Shown piece after piece: positions 1 through 6,160 of a DNA stretch of 32,428 nucleotides. The notes below the pieces were generated by a model, which saw nothing but the letters and a program-made list of their open reading frames with translations, made no database searches and was not told where the DNA came from. The position numbers and the translations under genes are program-made. Positions within the stretch are counted from its first letter, which is position 1; each line of letters starts with the position of its first letter. Source of the stretch: CAZQEZ01 sp964592475 (GTDB taxonomy: Bacteria > Bacteroidota > Bacteroidia > Cytophagales > Cyclobacteriaceae); the NCBI GenBank assembly GCA_964592475.1, contig CAZQEZ010000043.1, forward strand, positions 1-32,428, read 5' to 3'.

Positions 1-362
1 GGATCGCCCTTTCACCAGATGAAAAATTATTGTACGTGGGCTCTTTTCAAAATGAGGCACCACGCTGGTACCGCTATGAGCTCAATGAAGAAGGCTTGCC
101 AGTTACCGGTAGCTTGTTTTTTGATGCAGCGGAGTTTGGCAATAACCACCCGGATGGCATTGCGGTAGATGAAGATGGTAATGTGTACTGCACCGGACCC
201 CAAGGGGTGCTGGTTTTGTCACCTGCAGGCAAACTTCTGGGAATTATCAAACCTGAAGAACTACCCGCCAACTGTACTTTCGGTGGAGCGGACGGGAAGA
301 CCTTGTATATGACCGCCCGTGAGGGATTGTATGCAGTTAAGTTAAATGCGGAGGGTTTGTAA
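1..362 (+). CDS. SMP-30/gluconolactonase-like protein, C-terminal part (5' partial)
   Basis: The reading frame is open from the first bases (first full codon at 3) to TAA at 360-362, so the gene starts before the window. The visible 119 residues have the rhythm of an SMP-30/gluconolactonase/LRE-like six-bladed propeller: an ALSPDEKLLYVG blade start, HPDGIAVDEDGNVYCTG, a GVLVLSPAGKLLGII strand pair and the closing TCTFGGADGKTLYMTA-type blade (here NCTFGG). The HPDGIAVDEDGN segment carries the Asp expected near the metal site of lactonases. Family members hydrolyse sugar lactones or related esters, often in the periplasm. Substrate and any signal peptide cannot be seen. The next gene is 130 bases away across AT-rich repeats, so this is probably the end of its transcription unit. 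Confidence 0.85.
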   Translation, partial: IALSPDEKLLYVGSFQNEAPRWYRYELNEEGLPVTGSLFFDAAEFGNNHPDGIAVDEDGNVYCTGPQGVLVLSPAGKLLGIIKPEELPANCTFGGADGKTLYMTAREGLYAVKLNAEGL

Positions 363-436
363 AAGATTTGCTAATGTCATGATTAAGATAACCAATTAAT
401 TTTGAGAGCTTGTAGGGTATAAAAAAATGATTATTT

Positions 437-481
437 AATTTTGATTATTAATTTTGATTATTAATTTTGATTATTAATTTT
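437..481. repeat. 13-bp tandem repeat, three full copies plus a partial copy
   Basis: The unit AATTTTGATTATT is repeated exactly at 437-449, 450-462 and 463-475 and continues as AATTTT at 476-481. An imperfect copy (AAAAATGATTATT) lies just before it with one extra T at the junction. The array sits 14 bases upstream of the ATG of the small lipoprotein ORF at 495. Each unit junction creates TAATTTTG, a match to the Bacteroidota -7 box TAnnTTTG. Confidence 0.9.
440..469 (+). promoter_or_regulatory. candidate Bacteroidota-type promoter built by the tandem repeat
   Basis: TTTG at 440-443 and TAATTTTG at 462-469 are separated by 18 bases, which fits the known Bacteroidota -33 TTTG / -7 TAnnTTTG arrangement. 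Initiation would fall near 475, about 20 bases before the ATG at 495. Further TAATTTTG boxes occur at 397-404, 436-443 and 449-456. The region is extremely AT-rich, so chance matches are likely; the assignment is inference. Confidence 0.35.
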
Positions 482-494
482 AAAACTGTTAACC

Positions 495-680
495 ATGAAA
501 AAAATAACTACTTTTATTATCTTATTACTTTTATTTTATACTAATTGCAGTGATGTGGATTTCGTGGATCAGGCTAATATTAATAGACAATTCACATCCA
601 TTGCTAAAGATAAATATTTAGAAATTGTAAAAAGCGACATTTACAAACAAGCAAAAAATGGAAGAATTACTTCTGTTTAA
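495..680 (+). CDS. small lipoprotein ORF, possibly truncated by a frameshift
   Basis: The 61 codons begin with a lipoprotein signal: MKK, a hydrophobic stretch rich in Ile and Leu, and a lipobox-like FYTNC placing the lipidated Cys near residue 18. The rest is polar and hydrophilic, with no recognised domain. The stop at 678-680 is followed at once, in another frame, by an open stretch 683-748 encoding a sensible-looking tail (MCIKDEGIWPKYNCKIPGKFD) that ends 5 bases before the ATG of the next gene. This suggests that the gene may originally have run to 748 and that one base was gained or lost near 677-683. It could equally be a genuine short lipoprotein. Function is not recognised. It lies at the head of a run of four same-strand accessory genes. 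Confidence 0.55.
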   Translation: MKKITTFIILLLLFYTNCSDVDFVDQANINRQFTSIAKDKYLEIVKSDIYKQAKNGRITSV

Positions 681-752
681 GTATGTGTATTAAGGACGAA
701 GGCATATGGCCTAAATATAATTGTAAAATACCAGGTAAATTTGATTAAAATA

Positions 753-1094
753 ATGGAGAGAGGAATAACTATTGAGTTAGATAAGAATAAGCATAAAATT
801 GGAATAAAAGAAGAAAAAGGTCATGTTTCAATTATATTAATATTCAAAAAATCCGAGGATAATAATTTTAATTGTTCTATATCTTCCAGCGGAATTGAAG
901 GAGATCACTTAAAGGAATGGATACATAAAGTTATCGAGCTTCATACTTCCATCAAAATTAGATTTACTAAGCTTAAAAATATAGATAATCCTATCAGTTC
1001 TCAGAAGTTTGTAGAAAGTAGAAATGAGTTATTAATTTCTCAATATAATTTACTTAAGGAAAAGTTGAAAAAAAAAGGATTGCTTGATAATTAA
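753..1094 (+). CDS. hypothetical protein, first of two tandem paralogues
   Basis: The frame opens at a TTG at 741, but the ATG at 753 gives MERGITIELDKNKHKIG, which lines up with the start of the next gene's product, so 753 is preferred (113 residues). Both products share a beta-rich N-terminal half (GITIxxDxxxxKIGxxxxxGHVSIILxxxKK), then an SGxxGDxxxxW motif and a charged, helical C-terminal half ending in a K-rich tail. There is no signal peptide, membrane segment or recognised catalytic motif. Tandem small paralogues beside a lipoprotein ORF are reminiscent of duplicated immunity genes at toxin loci, but no toxin is visible. Function is unknown. Confidence 0.7.
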   Translation: MERGITIELDKNKHKIGIKEEKGHVSIILIFKKSEDNNFNCSISSSGIEGDHLKEWIHKVIELHTSIKIRFTKLKNIDNPISSQKFVESRNELLISQYNLLKEKLKKKGLLDN

Positions 1095-1104
1095 AAACCT
1101 TAAT

Positions 1105-1434
1105 ATGAATGGTATAACCGTAAAAGTTGATAATAAAGCTTATAAACTAGGATTGCTGGATCAAAATGGGCATGTTTCTGTGATCATATTAATGGAAAAA
1201 AAAGGAAGAAAATATGATTACACAGTTAATATTTCAGGATTTGATGGTGATATTCAAAAAAAATGGGTGCAAAAAATCTTGAAATTGGAAAGTAAAATTG
1301 ATATATCATATACTCTAATTGATGAAATTACAACCCCAAAAAAGGTAGGTGAATTAGAGAAAACCCACGATAACGACCTATTGATGCAATTTTATGATTT
1401 ACAAGATCAATTAATTAAAGAGGGTTTAATATAG
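1105..1434 (+). CDS. hypothetical protein, second tandem paralogue
   Basis: The open frame can begin at TTG 1084, overlapping the previous gene. The ATG at 1105 gives MNGITVKVDNKAYKLG, matching the N-terminus of the upstream paralogue and leaving a 10-base gap, so it is preferred (109 residues). Similarity is clear by eye: GHVSVIILMEKK against GHVSIILIFKK, and SGFDGD....KWVQKI against SGIEGD....EWIHKV. The C-terminal third is more divergent but keeps an LLxQxxxLxxxLxxxGL ending in both. The pair looks like an old tandem duplication that has since diverged. No function is recognised. Confidence 0.7.
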   Translation: MNGITVKVDNKAYKLGLLDQNGHVSVIILMEKKGRKYDYTVNISGFDGDIQKKWVQKILKLESKIDISYTLIDEITTPKKVGELEKTHDNDLLMQFYDLQDQLIKEGLI

Positions 1435-1507
1435 ATCAGAAGCAATATGAAGATATTAGATGATTTAAATTATTTTTTTAAGTGTAAGTTTAATATATAT
1501 GAAATAA

Positions 1508-2239
1508 TTGAAAAAGCAATATTTAATTTCGGCCAAAATTAAACATGCAGAAATATCTAATTATAATGATTTTCCATTTTCCTTAGATTTTATCAAGAAT
1601 TTAAGTGAGATAGAATTTCACCCGAATGTGACTTTTATTATCGGCGATAATGGTATCGGCAAATCAACACTATTAGAGGCAATCGCATTAGCTTATGGCC
1701 TAAATCCGGAAGGCGGAAGTAAAAGTTTTAACTTTTCAACAAAAGATACTCATTCTATTTTATATAACTATTTAAGATTAATAAAGGGCGTTATAAGACC
1801 CAAAGACAGTTTTTTTCTTAGAGGCGATAATATTTATAATATTTCGTCCGAGATAGACAATCTTTCTCAAATTGATAATCGGATTTTACAAAGTTATGGT
1901 GGTAAATCATTGCATTTACAATCTCACGGAGAATCTTTTTTATCAATATTTTTAAATAGGTTTGGAGGTAATGGACTTTATTTAATTGATGAACCGGAAA
2001 CAGCTTTATCCATTACAAGTCAAATGGCTTTATTGAGCAGAATCCATCAATTAGTTCAGCAAAACTCTCAGTTTATTATTTGTACACATTCTCCCATAGT
2101 TTTATCTTATCCTCAGTCAAAAATATATCAAATCGATAAGAATTTTATATCAACTTTAATCTACGAGGAAACTAATATATATGGCTTATATAAGGCATTT
2201 ATTTTAAATAAAGAGGAAATGTTGAAGGAGTTATTATAG
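1508..2239 (+). CDS. COG3910-type predicted ATPase (ABC/AAA-like)
   Basis: The 243-residue product is an almost complete single-domain ABC-class ATPase. Walker A GDNGIGKST is at residues 46-54, a Q-loop-like region follows, the signature SHGE is at 139-142, Walker B LYLIDEPE has Asp161-Glu162, and the switch His is in THS near 194. The spacing and the segments EFHPNVTFIIG, GLNPEGGSKSFNFST and RFGGNGLYLIDEPETALS are characteristic of the stand-alone COG3910 family, whose role is not established. There is no coiled coil or nuclease domain, so it is not a RecF, SbcC or OLD protein. The start is a TTG: an in-frame ATG at 1499 is followed by AAA and a stop, leaving TTG at 1508 as the only workable start near the conserved N-terminus. 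It closes the accessory run. Confidence 0.85.
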   Translation: MKKQYLISAKIKHAEISNYNDFPFSLDFIKNLSEIEFHPNVTFIIGDNGIGKSTLLEAIALAYGLNPEGGSKSFNFSTKDTHSILYNYLRLIKGVIRPKDSFFLRGDNIYNISSEIDNLSQIDNRILQSYGGKSLHLQSHGESFLSIFLNRFGGNGLYLIDEPETALSITSQMALLSRIHQLVQQNSQFIICTHSPIVLSYPQSKIYQIDKNFISTLIYEETNIYGLYKAFILNKEEMLKELL

Positions 2240-2318
2240 TTATGAAAAATCATATAAATGAGTTTCTATGAAATCATGGTCGTTTCTAACATTTCTACCT
2301 ACACTGTGTTACCGGCTT

Positions 2319-2855
2319 ATGAAAAATTTATCGCTTCTCCTAATCATCGCTTTATCATTTGGCTGCAATCCCGATAAAGAAACCCGGATAAACAGTAAAA
2401 AAGCTAAATTCAAAACTTCTGATGCTTCTGAGCTGTTTTTTAAAAATGTACGGCAGACCTATTATAATAAAGATGAAATAGCGGCTGCGAAACTGGATGT
2501 GTATAAAAACAAGAAGTTGCTAAAGCATGAGTCGTTATTATTTCCTCAAATTGTGCACAACTGGCGTGAAGACGAAGCCTACATTTTAATCGAATTTGAC
2601 CAACAGATTAATGAACTTGGAAGTTTGCAGTTGCTATGGAAAGATAGCATTGGCTTTCAATCTGAAACATTCCCTTTGGTAAATAAAAAAGTCCATTTCG
2701 ATATTGCAAGTCAGGTTTACAATAACATTTTGAATGAAAAAACCAATTACATAAAAATTAATCAGGATACTGTAAAGTTATTTCCTGATACTGATACCAA
2801 AGAAGGTTTCCGTATAACCATGGTTGACTTCTATCGTTTGGTAGATATGTACTAG
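2319..2855 (+). CDS. conserved lipoprotein of unknown function
   Basis: An ATG at 2268 is in frame, but the ATG at 2319 gives a clean lipoprotein signal (MKNLSLLLIIALSFGC, lipobox LSFGC), so 2319 is preferred (178 residues). The mature part is soluble and mixed alpha/beta, with repeated aromatic and acidic patches and a closing EGFRITMVDFYRLVDMY. No catalytic motif or named domain is recognised. It ends 30 bases before the RlpA-like lipoprotein gene, so the two are probably co-transcribed and both act in the envelope (inference). Confidence 0.75.
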   Translation: MKNLSLLLIIALSFGCNPDKETRINSKKAKFKTSDASELFFKNVRQTYYNKDEIAAAKLDVYKNKKLLKHESLLFPQIVHNWREDEAYILIEFDQQINELGSLQLLWKDSIGFQSETFPLVNKKVHFDIASQVYNNILNEKTNYIKINQDTVKLFPDTDTKEGFRITMVDFYRLVDMY

Positions 2856-2885
2856 GATTGAACTTTTAACCTGGATTTTTGAGCT

Positions 2886-3314
2886 ATGATAATTCAAAGG
2901 CTAATACTTATATTTATAATCATTGCTTTTTTTAGTGCTTGCAAAACCAAGGAGGAAGAAGCACCATCTTACCAGCAGGAAGGAATAGCCAGCTACTATG
3001 CCGATTTTTTTCAAGGTAAACCCACAGCAAGTGGTGAGCTCTTCTTTCAGGATTCGCTGACTGCCGCTCACATGTACTTGCCTCTTGGTACAGAGGTGAA
3101 AGTAATAAACCTGGAAAATGACAGTAGCGTGACGGTAACCATCAACGATCGGGGACCTTATGTATCAGGACGCATCATTGATTTATCAAAGGTTGCAGCC
3201 CAACAACTGAAAATGATTGACCAGGGAACTACAACCGTACGTGTAAAAGTTACAAAGCCCGCCGATGGCTATACGCTTCTGGATTCCGTCGCCATCGACA
3301 GAATCGGTAAATAA
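2886..3314 (+). CDS. RlpA-like double-psi beta-barrel lipoprotein
   Basis: The 142-residue protein starts with a lipoprotein signal ending in FFSAC (Cys19) followed by a short polar linker. Residues about 33-122 form a double-psi beta-barrel of the RlpA/EXPB type, with EGIASYYADFFQGKPTASGE at the start and TINDRGPYVSGRIIDLSK at the end. The ASGE Glu and the NDRGP Asp correspond to the conserved acidic pair of lytic RlpA proteins. Family members bind or cleave denuded peptidoglycan strands at the septum. There is no C-terminal SPOR domain, so septal targeting by SPOR is not expected; such short RlpA forms are common in Bacteroidota. Confidence 0.88.
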   Translation: MIIQRLILIFIIIAFFSACKTKEEEAPSYQQEGIASYYADFFQGKPTASGELFFQDSLTAAHMYLPLGTEVKVINLENDSSVTVTINDRGPYVSGRIIDLSKVAAQQLKMIDQGTTTVRVKVTKPADGYTLLDSVAIDRIGK

Positions 3315-3381
3315 TAAATTAGTTGATTTCATTGATTTTTCCTAAACATACACATTCCGGGATTTTTCCATTTTATAATTA

Positions 3382-3522
3382 TTAACGCCCGGCTGTATGC
3401 GGTTGGCCGGGGCATTTCTGCCATTTACGAAAGTTTCAGGCCAAGCGCGACTGACCGGGGAGAACGAAGCCAGCAAATTGCTGTGGAGCCCTGGCTGCCG
3501 TATACAGCTTTGTTGCCGCGCG
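3382..3522. repeat. GC-rich imperfect palindromic element (about 130 bp)
   Basis: The left arm, beginning CCCGGCTGTATGCGG near 3388, is mirrored on the right by CTGCCGTATACAGC near 3494-3507; both arms carry the core GCTGTATRCGG in opposite orientation, and further in GGCCGGGGC pairs loosely with GCCCTGGC. The element is plainly richer in GC than its AT-rich flanks. It lies between the RlpA-like gene and the 3' end of the minus-strand toxin-antitoxin-like pair. Structured, GC-rich spacers of this style occur as dispersed repeats in Bacteroidota genomes and can resemble integron attC sites. The ends here do not match the attC RYYYAAC/GTTRRRY cores well. Confidence 0.6.
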
Positions 3523-3529
3523 TTTTCTC

Positions 3530-4006
3530 TTAGGTCATTAAGTCTTTCAATGAATAATTATTGAATCTTCTCGCTTTGTTTTTTCTGATTTTTTTGAGTT
3601 CGTTTTTTGCTTGTATTTCAATCCAAAGCATTGGGTCATTATTAAAAATACTTCCCAATATGATTGCTAATTCATAATTAATTGGCCGCTCTCCTTTAAT
3701 TAACTTGCTCAAATTTGAAGGATTTATTTCGATGTAATGAGCAAATTTCTTTTGAGGAATTTCCAGCATTTTCAAGTATTCTTTTAAAAATTCTCCCGGA
3801 AGCTTAAGCTCAGTTACTTCAGATTCCAAATAATCTTGCATTTGAAATTTGATGGACAGCAATTCAATCTCCCTTTGCTGTGCTTCTGACCGACTTTTTG
3901 CCTTATTCAACATTATGGCCTGGAAATCTTTAAAATCATCTGTTCCAGTATCCATTGGATTTGTCAATATTCCTTTGGTTGGCTCTGTGTTGTTATTTCG
4001 TTTCAT
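3530..4006 (-). CDS. XRE-family antitoxin-like regulator (HigA-like)
   Basis: Translation from the ATG at 4006 gives 158 residues; an in-frame TTG at 4024 would add six and overlap the toxin candidate. The C-terminal half is a helix-turn-helix of the HigA/XRE kind: PGEFLKEYLKMLEIPQKKFA, then HYIEINPSNLSKLIKGERPI, then NYELAIILGSIFNNDPMLWI, with the LWIEIQAKNELK ending typical of HigA antitoxins. The N-terminal half is polar and helical, likely the toxin-binding part. The gene follows the toxin candidate by only 4 bases on the same strand, the toxin-first order of HigBA-type modules. It probably binds its own promoter and neutralises the partner (inference from family). Confidence 0.75.
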   Translation of the reverse strand: MKRNNNTEPTKGILTNPMDTGTDDFKDFQAIMLNKAKSRSEAQQREIELLSIKFQMQDYLESEVTELKLPGEFLKEYLKMLEIPQKKFAHYIEINPSNLSKLIKGERPINYELAIILGSIFNNDPMLWIEIQAKNELKKIRKNKARRFNNYSLKDLMT

Positions 4007-4010
4007 CGTT

Positions 4011-4418
4011 TTATTTTCTTTCAAGGTATTCCTGAATCAATTTCAGTCCATTCTCACTATCTATATACATTCTCTGTCCCAGTCCCATTGGCGCTCCATA
4101 TTTTTCCGAATACCATTTCATTAGGCTTGTTTTTGACATAAAAGTTAGAAATCCTTTGTAAGCACTTTTCAATTTGAAACTTTCTTTACATGCAAAAGCA
4201 ATCAAACAGCCTGCTACATAATCATATTTCTTATTGTTTCGTCCGATGTTATGTGGTGCTATTTCTAAAACATTCATTATGAGCATTTCATTTTCTGTTT
4301 TTAGTTGTAAAGCACCTTCAACGCTTGGATTTAGTCCAATTGTTCTTATGATGAACATTCTGGAATTTTTTTCTTTGCTAGACTTTCTCCAGTTAAAATT
4401 CCATCCATCTTTTTTCAA
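4011..4418 (-). CDS. GNAT-like toxin candidate, 5' end uncertain
   Basis: The 135 residues counted from TTG 4418 read like an acetyltransferase-fold protein: a central strand (ENEMLIMNVLEIAPHN), then IGRNNKKYDYVAGCLIAFAC at the usual acetyl-CoA loop and helix, then GFLTFMSKTSLMKWYSEKYG and a final GQRMYIDSENGLKLIQEYL. The frame continues upstream to a stop at 4515-4517 with plausible coding sequence (ILDVKSDQLVKAEIVVPEP) but no ATG, so the true N-terminus is missing, shifted or begins at a rare codon. Coupling to an HTH antitoxin-like gene 4 bases downstream suggests a type II toxin-antitoxin toxin. The GNAT assignment comes from pattern memory, not a search. Confidence 0.6.
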   Translation of the reverse strand: MKKDGWNFNWRKSSKEKNSRMFIIRTIGLNPSVEGALQLKTENEMLIMNVLEIAPHNIGRNNKKYDYVAGCLIAFACKESFKLKSAYKGFLTFMSKTSLMKWYSEKYGAPMGLGQRMYIDSENGLKLIQEYLERK

Positions 4419-4749
4419 TGGTATTTCATTTGGTTCAGGGACAACAATTTCGGCCTTTACTAATTGGTCGCTTTTTACGTCTAATATGAAATTGTCTGAT
4501 ATTGTCTTTTTCGTTTAGATGCGCTACAACAAAAAATATCCGGAATCTCACTGAATGCTATCGTGAAAAATTAAGGCTCTATATGATTTATTGTGGAATA
4601 TCCTTATTAGTAAATACAAGAAGACTTGAAATAATTGAGTATAAAACAAAGTGCCACCTTTGCTTAAATTCATTAGTTTTAAAAAAAATATTTCCCCCGT
4701 TAAAACTTTTTGTCGGATACTATCATCACTATAGCAAAAAACAAAGCAA
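4419..4749. other. toxin upstream region with possible frameshift; otherwise non-coding
   Basis: On the minus strand the toxin frame stays open from 4418 to a stop at 4515-4517. An overlapping minus-strand frame starts with GTG at 4549-4551, reads VRFRIFFVVAHLNEKDNI, and would join the toxin frame if one base were removed in the A-run (T-run on plus) at 4506-4511. Together they would make a natural full-length protein of about 180 residues. The rest, 4552-4749, is AT-rich, separates two divergent transcription units and should hold the promoters for the toxin pair and the sigma operon. ORFs on both strands across it (4502-4756 plus, 4548-4805 minus) have no family features. Confidence 0.45.
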
Positions 4750-5346
4750 TTGTTAGTAACAGAAGAAACCATACTTGAAGCAAAAAAGGGTGATAAGGCT
4801 GCCATGGATCGTCTGGTTAGGCAATCGTACCAAAAAATTTACAACGTAAATTACCGGTACCTAACCGACTACGACAAAGCTATGGACGCCACCCAACGAA
4901 CTTTTATTTTAATGTATAGGAAAATTAAAAATTTAAGCGATCACCAAAAATTTAATAGCTGGCTTTATCAAATTGCTATAAATTGCTGTAGAGAAGAATC
5001 GCGGCGGGAAAAGCGGAGCAAGGTATTGCCTTTTATGAAAGTAAGCCATAACAATGTGCAAAAGCTTGAAAATAATGCCTTTGACAATGCACATCACCCG
5101 GAAGCGGAATACGGCAAAAATGAAACTCAACAATTGGTACTAAGAGCTTTGAATGAAATTAACCCCGAGCAAAAAGAAGTACTGATTTTAAAAGAATTTG
5201 AAGGCTTAAAATTTAAAGAAATCGCCGAATTACTGAAGATTTCGGAAAATACAGTCAAATCAAGGTTATATTATGGTTTGGCTGCATTAAAAAAGATATT
5301 TGACAAATGGAATATAGATAAAGGGAGTATTAGCTATGGAATATAA
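4750..5346 (+). CDS. ECF-type RNA polymerase sigma factor
   Basis: The 198-residue protein has the two-domain layout of a sigma-70 ECF factor. Region 2 runs from KGDKAAMDRLVRQSYQKIYN to FNSWLYQIAINCCREESRR, including the core-binding DATQRTFILMYRKI helix. Region 4 (about 134-185) has INPEQKEVLILKEFEGLKFK and the helix-turn-helix EIAELLKISENTVKSRLYYG. The start is a TTG at 4750; the next in-frame ATG at 4804 would cut into region 2, so the TTG fits better. The gene overlaps the downstream membrane protein gene by 11 bases, which indicates translational coupling with its presumed anti-sigma factor. Confidence 0.92.
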   Translation: MLVTEETILEAKKGDKAAMDRLVRQSYQKIYNVNYRYLTDYDKAMDATQRTFILMYRKIKNLSDHQKFNSWLYQIAINCCREESRREKRSKVLPFMKVSHNNVQKLENNAFDNAHHPEAEYGKNETQQLVLRALNEINPEQKEVLILKEFEGLKFKEIAELLKISENTVKSRLYYGLAALKKIFDKWNIDKGSISYGI

Positions 5347-6160
5347 ACCAAATATAGAAAAGATAATAGATTACCTCTATGACGAATTGCCCGAAGATGA
5401 GCAAAAGCTGATGGAGGCTTATCTGAAAAATAATCCTGAAAAGCAACGGGAAGTAGAAGACATGATGGGCGTGCGGGAGGTAATGCAAAAAGTAACGGAA
5501 GTGAACCCGCCAGCTGAGCAATTTACGGGTTTCAGGCAGGTAAGTGAAATGGATAACAAGTTGCGCTCCTGGAGGAAAATAGCTGCAGTTACCATTCTTT
5601 TATTAGCCGGAGCCGTGGCAGCCTGGGTATCTGATCTAACCATCAGCACCCAGCAAAACAGTCTGGTCATCAGCTTTGGCCAGCCACAATTGCCGGTAAA
5701 AGAACTACCGGTAGTAGAAAAACAGGTGTTGGCAGAAAAAGAAAACAACGATCAAGAAGAGATGCAAATGCTTTTAAGTAGCTACAATGACTCGCTACAA
5801 ATACAAATGCAGCAATTGCAAGCCATGATCAGTAAAAATAGGCAGCCACTGGCAATTCCTCTTAAAAACGACCAATACGTATCAAAAGAAGAATTGGCAG
5901 TGATGCTGGAGGACATGATGGTAGAAAATCAGGCATTTTATAGCAGTTTGACTAATGCTGCCAACCAGCAGCAACAGAATTATTACCAAACGGTGCTTAC
6001 CAATATGTATCAATACTTAAATGAGCAAAGAAAATCGGATTTCGAACTGATGCAAACGATGATGACATCCATTAAATTGGATTCGGATGTAAAAATTCAG
6101 GAAACAGAAAATTTATTAACTAATTTAATTGCGAAAATTGACGAAGAAAATGAAAACTAA
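5336..6160 (+). CDS. membrane-anchored anti-sigma factor candidate
   Basis: The cytoplasmic N-terminus (IIDYLYDELPEDEQKLMEAYL, then PEKQREVEDMM) has the acidic two-helix look of a small anti-sigma domain but lacks the HxxxCxxC zinc motif. A single membrane span lies at residues 81-98. The remaining 175 or so residues are periplasmic and rich in Gln and Met, with long helical, coiled-coil-like stretches (MQMLLSSYNDSLQIQMQQLQ region and the C-terminal half). Overlap with the sigma gene (11 bases) and with the PDZ gene (11 bases from its ATG) makes a three-gene coupled unit. The role as anti-sigma factor is inferred from topology and position. Confidence 0.75.
   Translation: MEYKPNIEKIIDYLYDELPEDEQKLMEAYLKNNPEKQREVEDMMGVREVMQKVTEVNPPAEQFTGFRQVSEMDNKLRSWRKIAAVTILLLAGAVAAWVSDLTISTQQNSLVISFGQPQLPVKELPVVEKQVLAEKENNDQEEMQMLLSSYNDSLQIQMQQLQAMISKNRQPLAIPLKNDQYVSKEELAVMLEDMMVENQAFYSSLTNAANQQQQNYYQTVLTNMYQYLNEQRKSDFELMQTMMTSIKLDSDVKIQETENLLTNLIAKIDEENEN

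Noticed and set aside
424..481. Possible CRISPR array or replication iterons in the 13-bp repeats
   Set aside because: Units are directly adjacent with no spacers and only about three copies; no cas or rep gene is nearby.
741..752. TTG start and TAAATTTG box for the first paralogue
   Set aside because: The TTG start breaks alignment with the second paralogue; the box at 736-743 would leave a leader of only a few bases, so it is probably chance.
3382..3522. Canonical integron attC site
   Set aside because: The terminal sequences do not match RYYYAAC and GTTRRRY; no integrase gene is visible. Kept only as a cassette-like palindrome.
4502..4805. ORFs on both strands between the toxin pair and the sigma gene
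   Set aside because: Both overlap each other and neighbouring genes and show no family features; the region is better read as regulatory DNA plus the toxin's 5' end.
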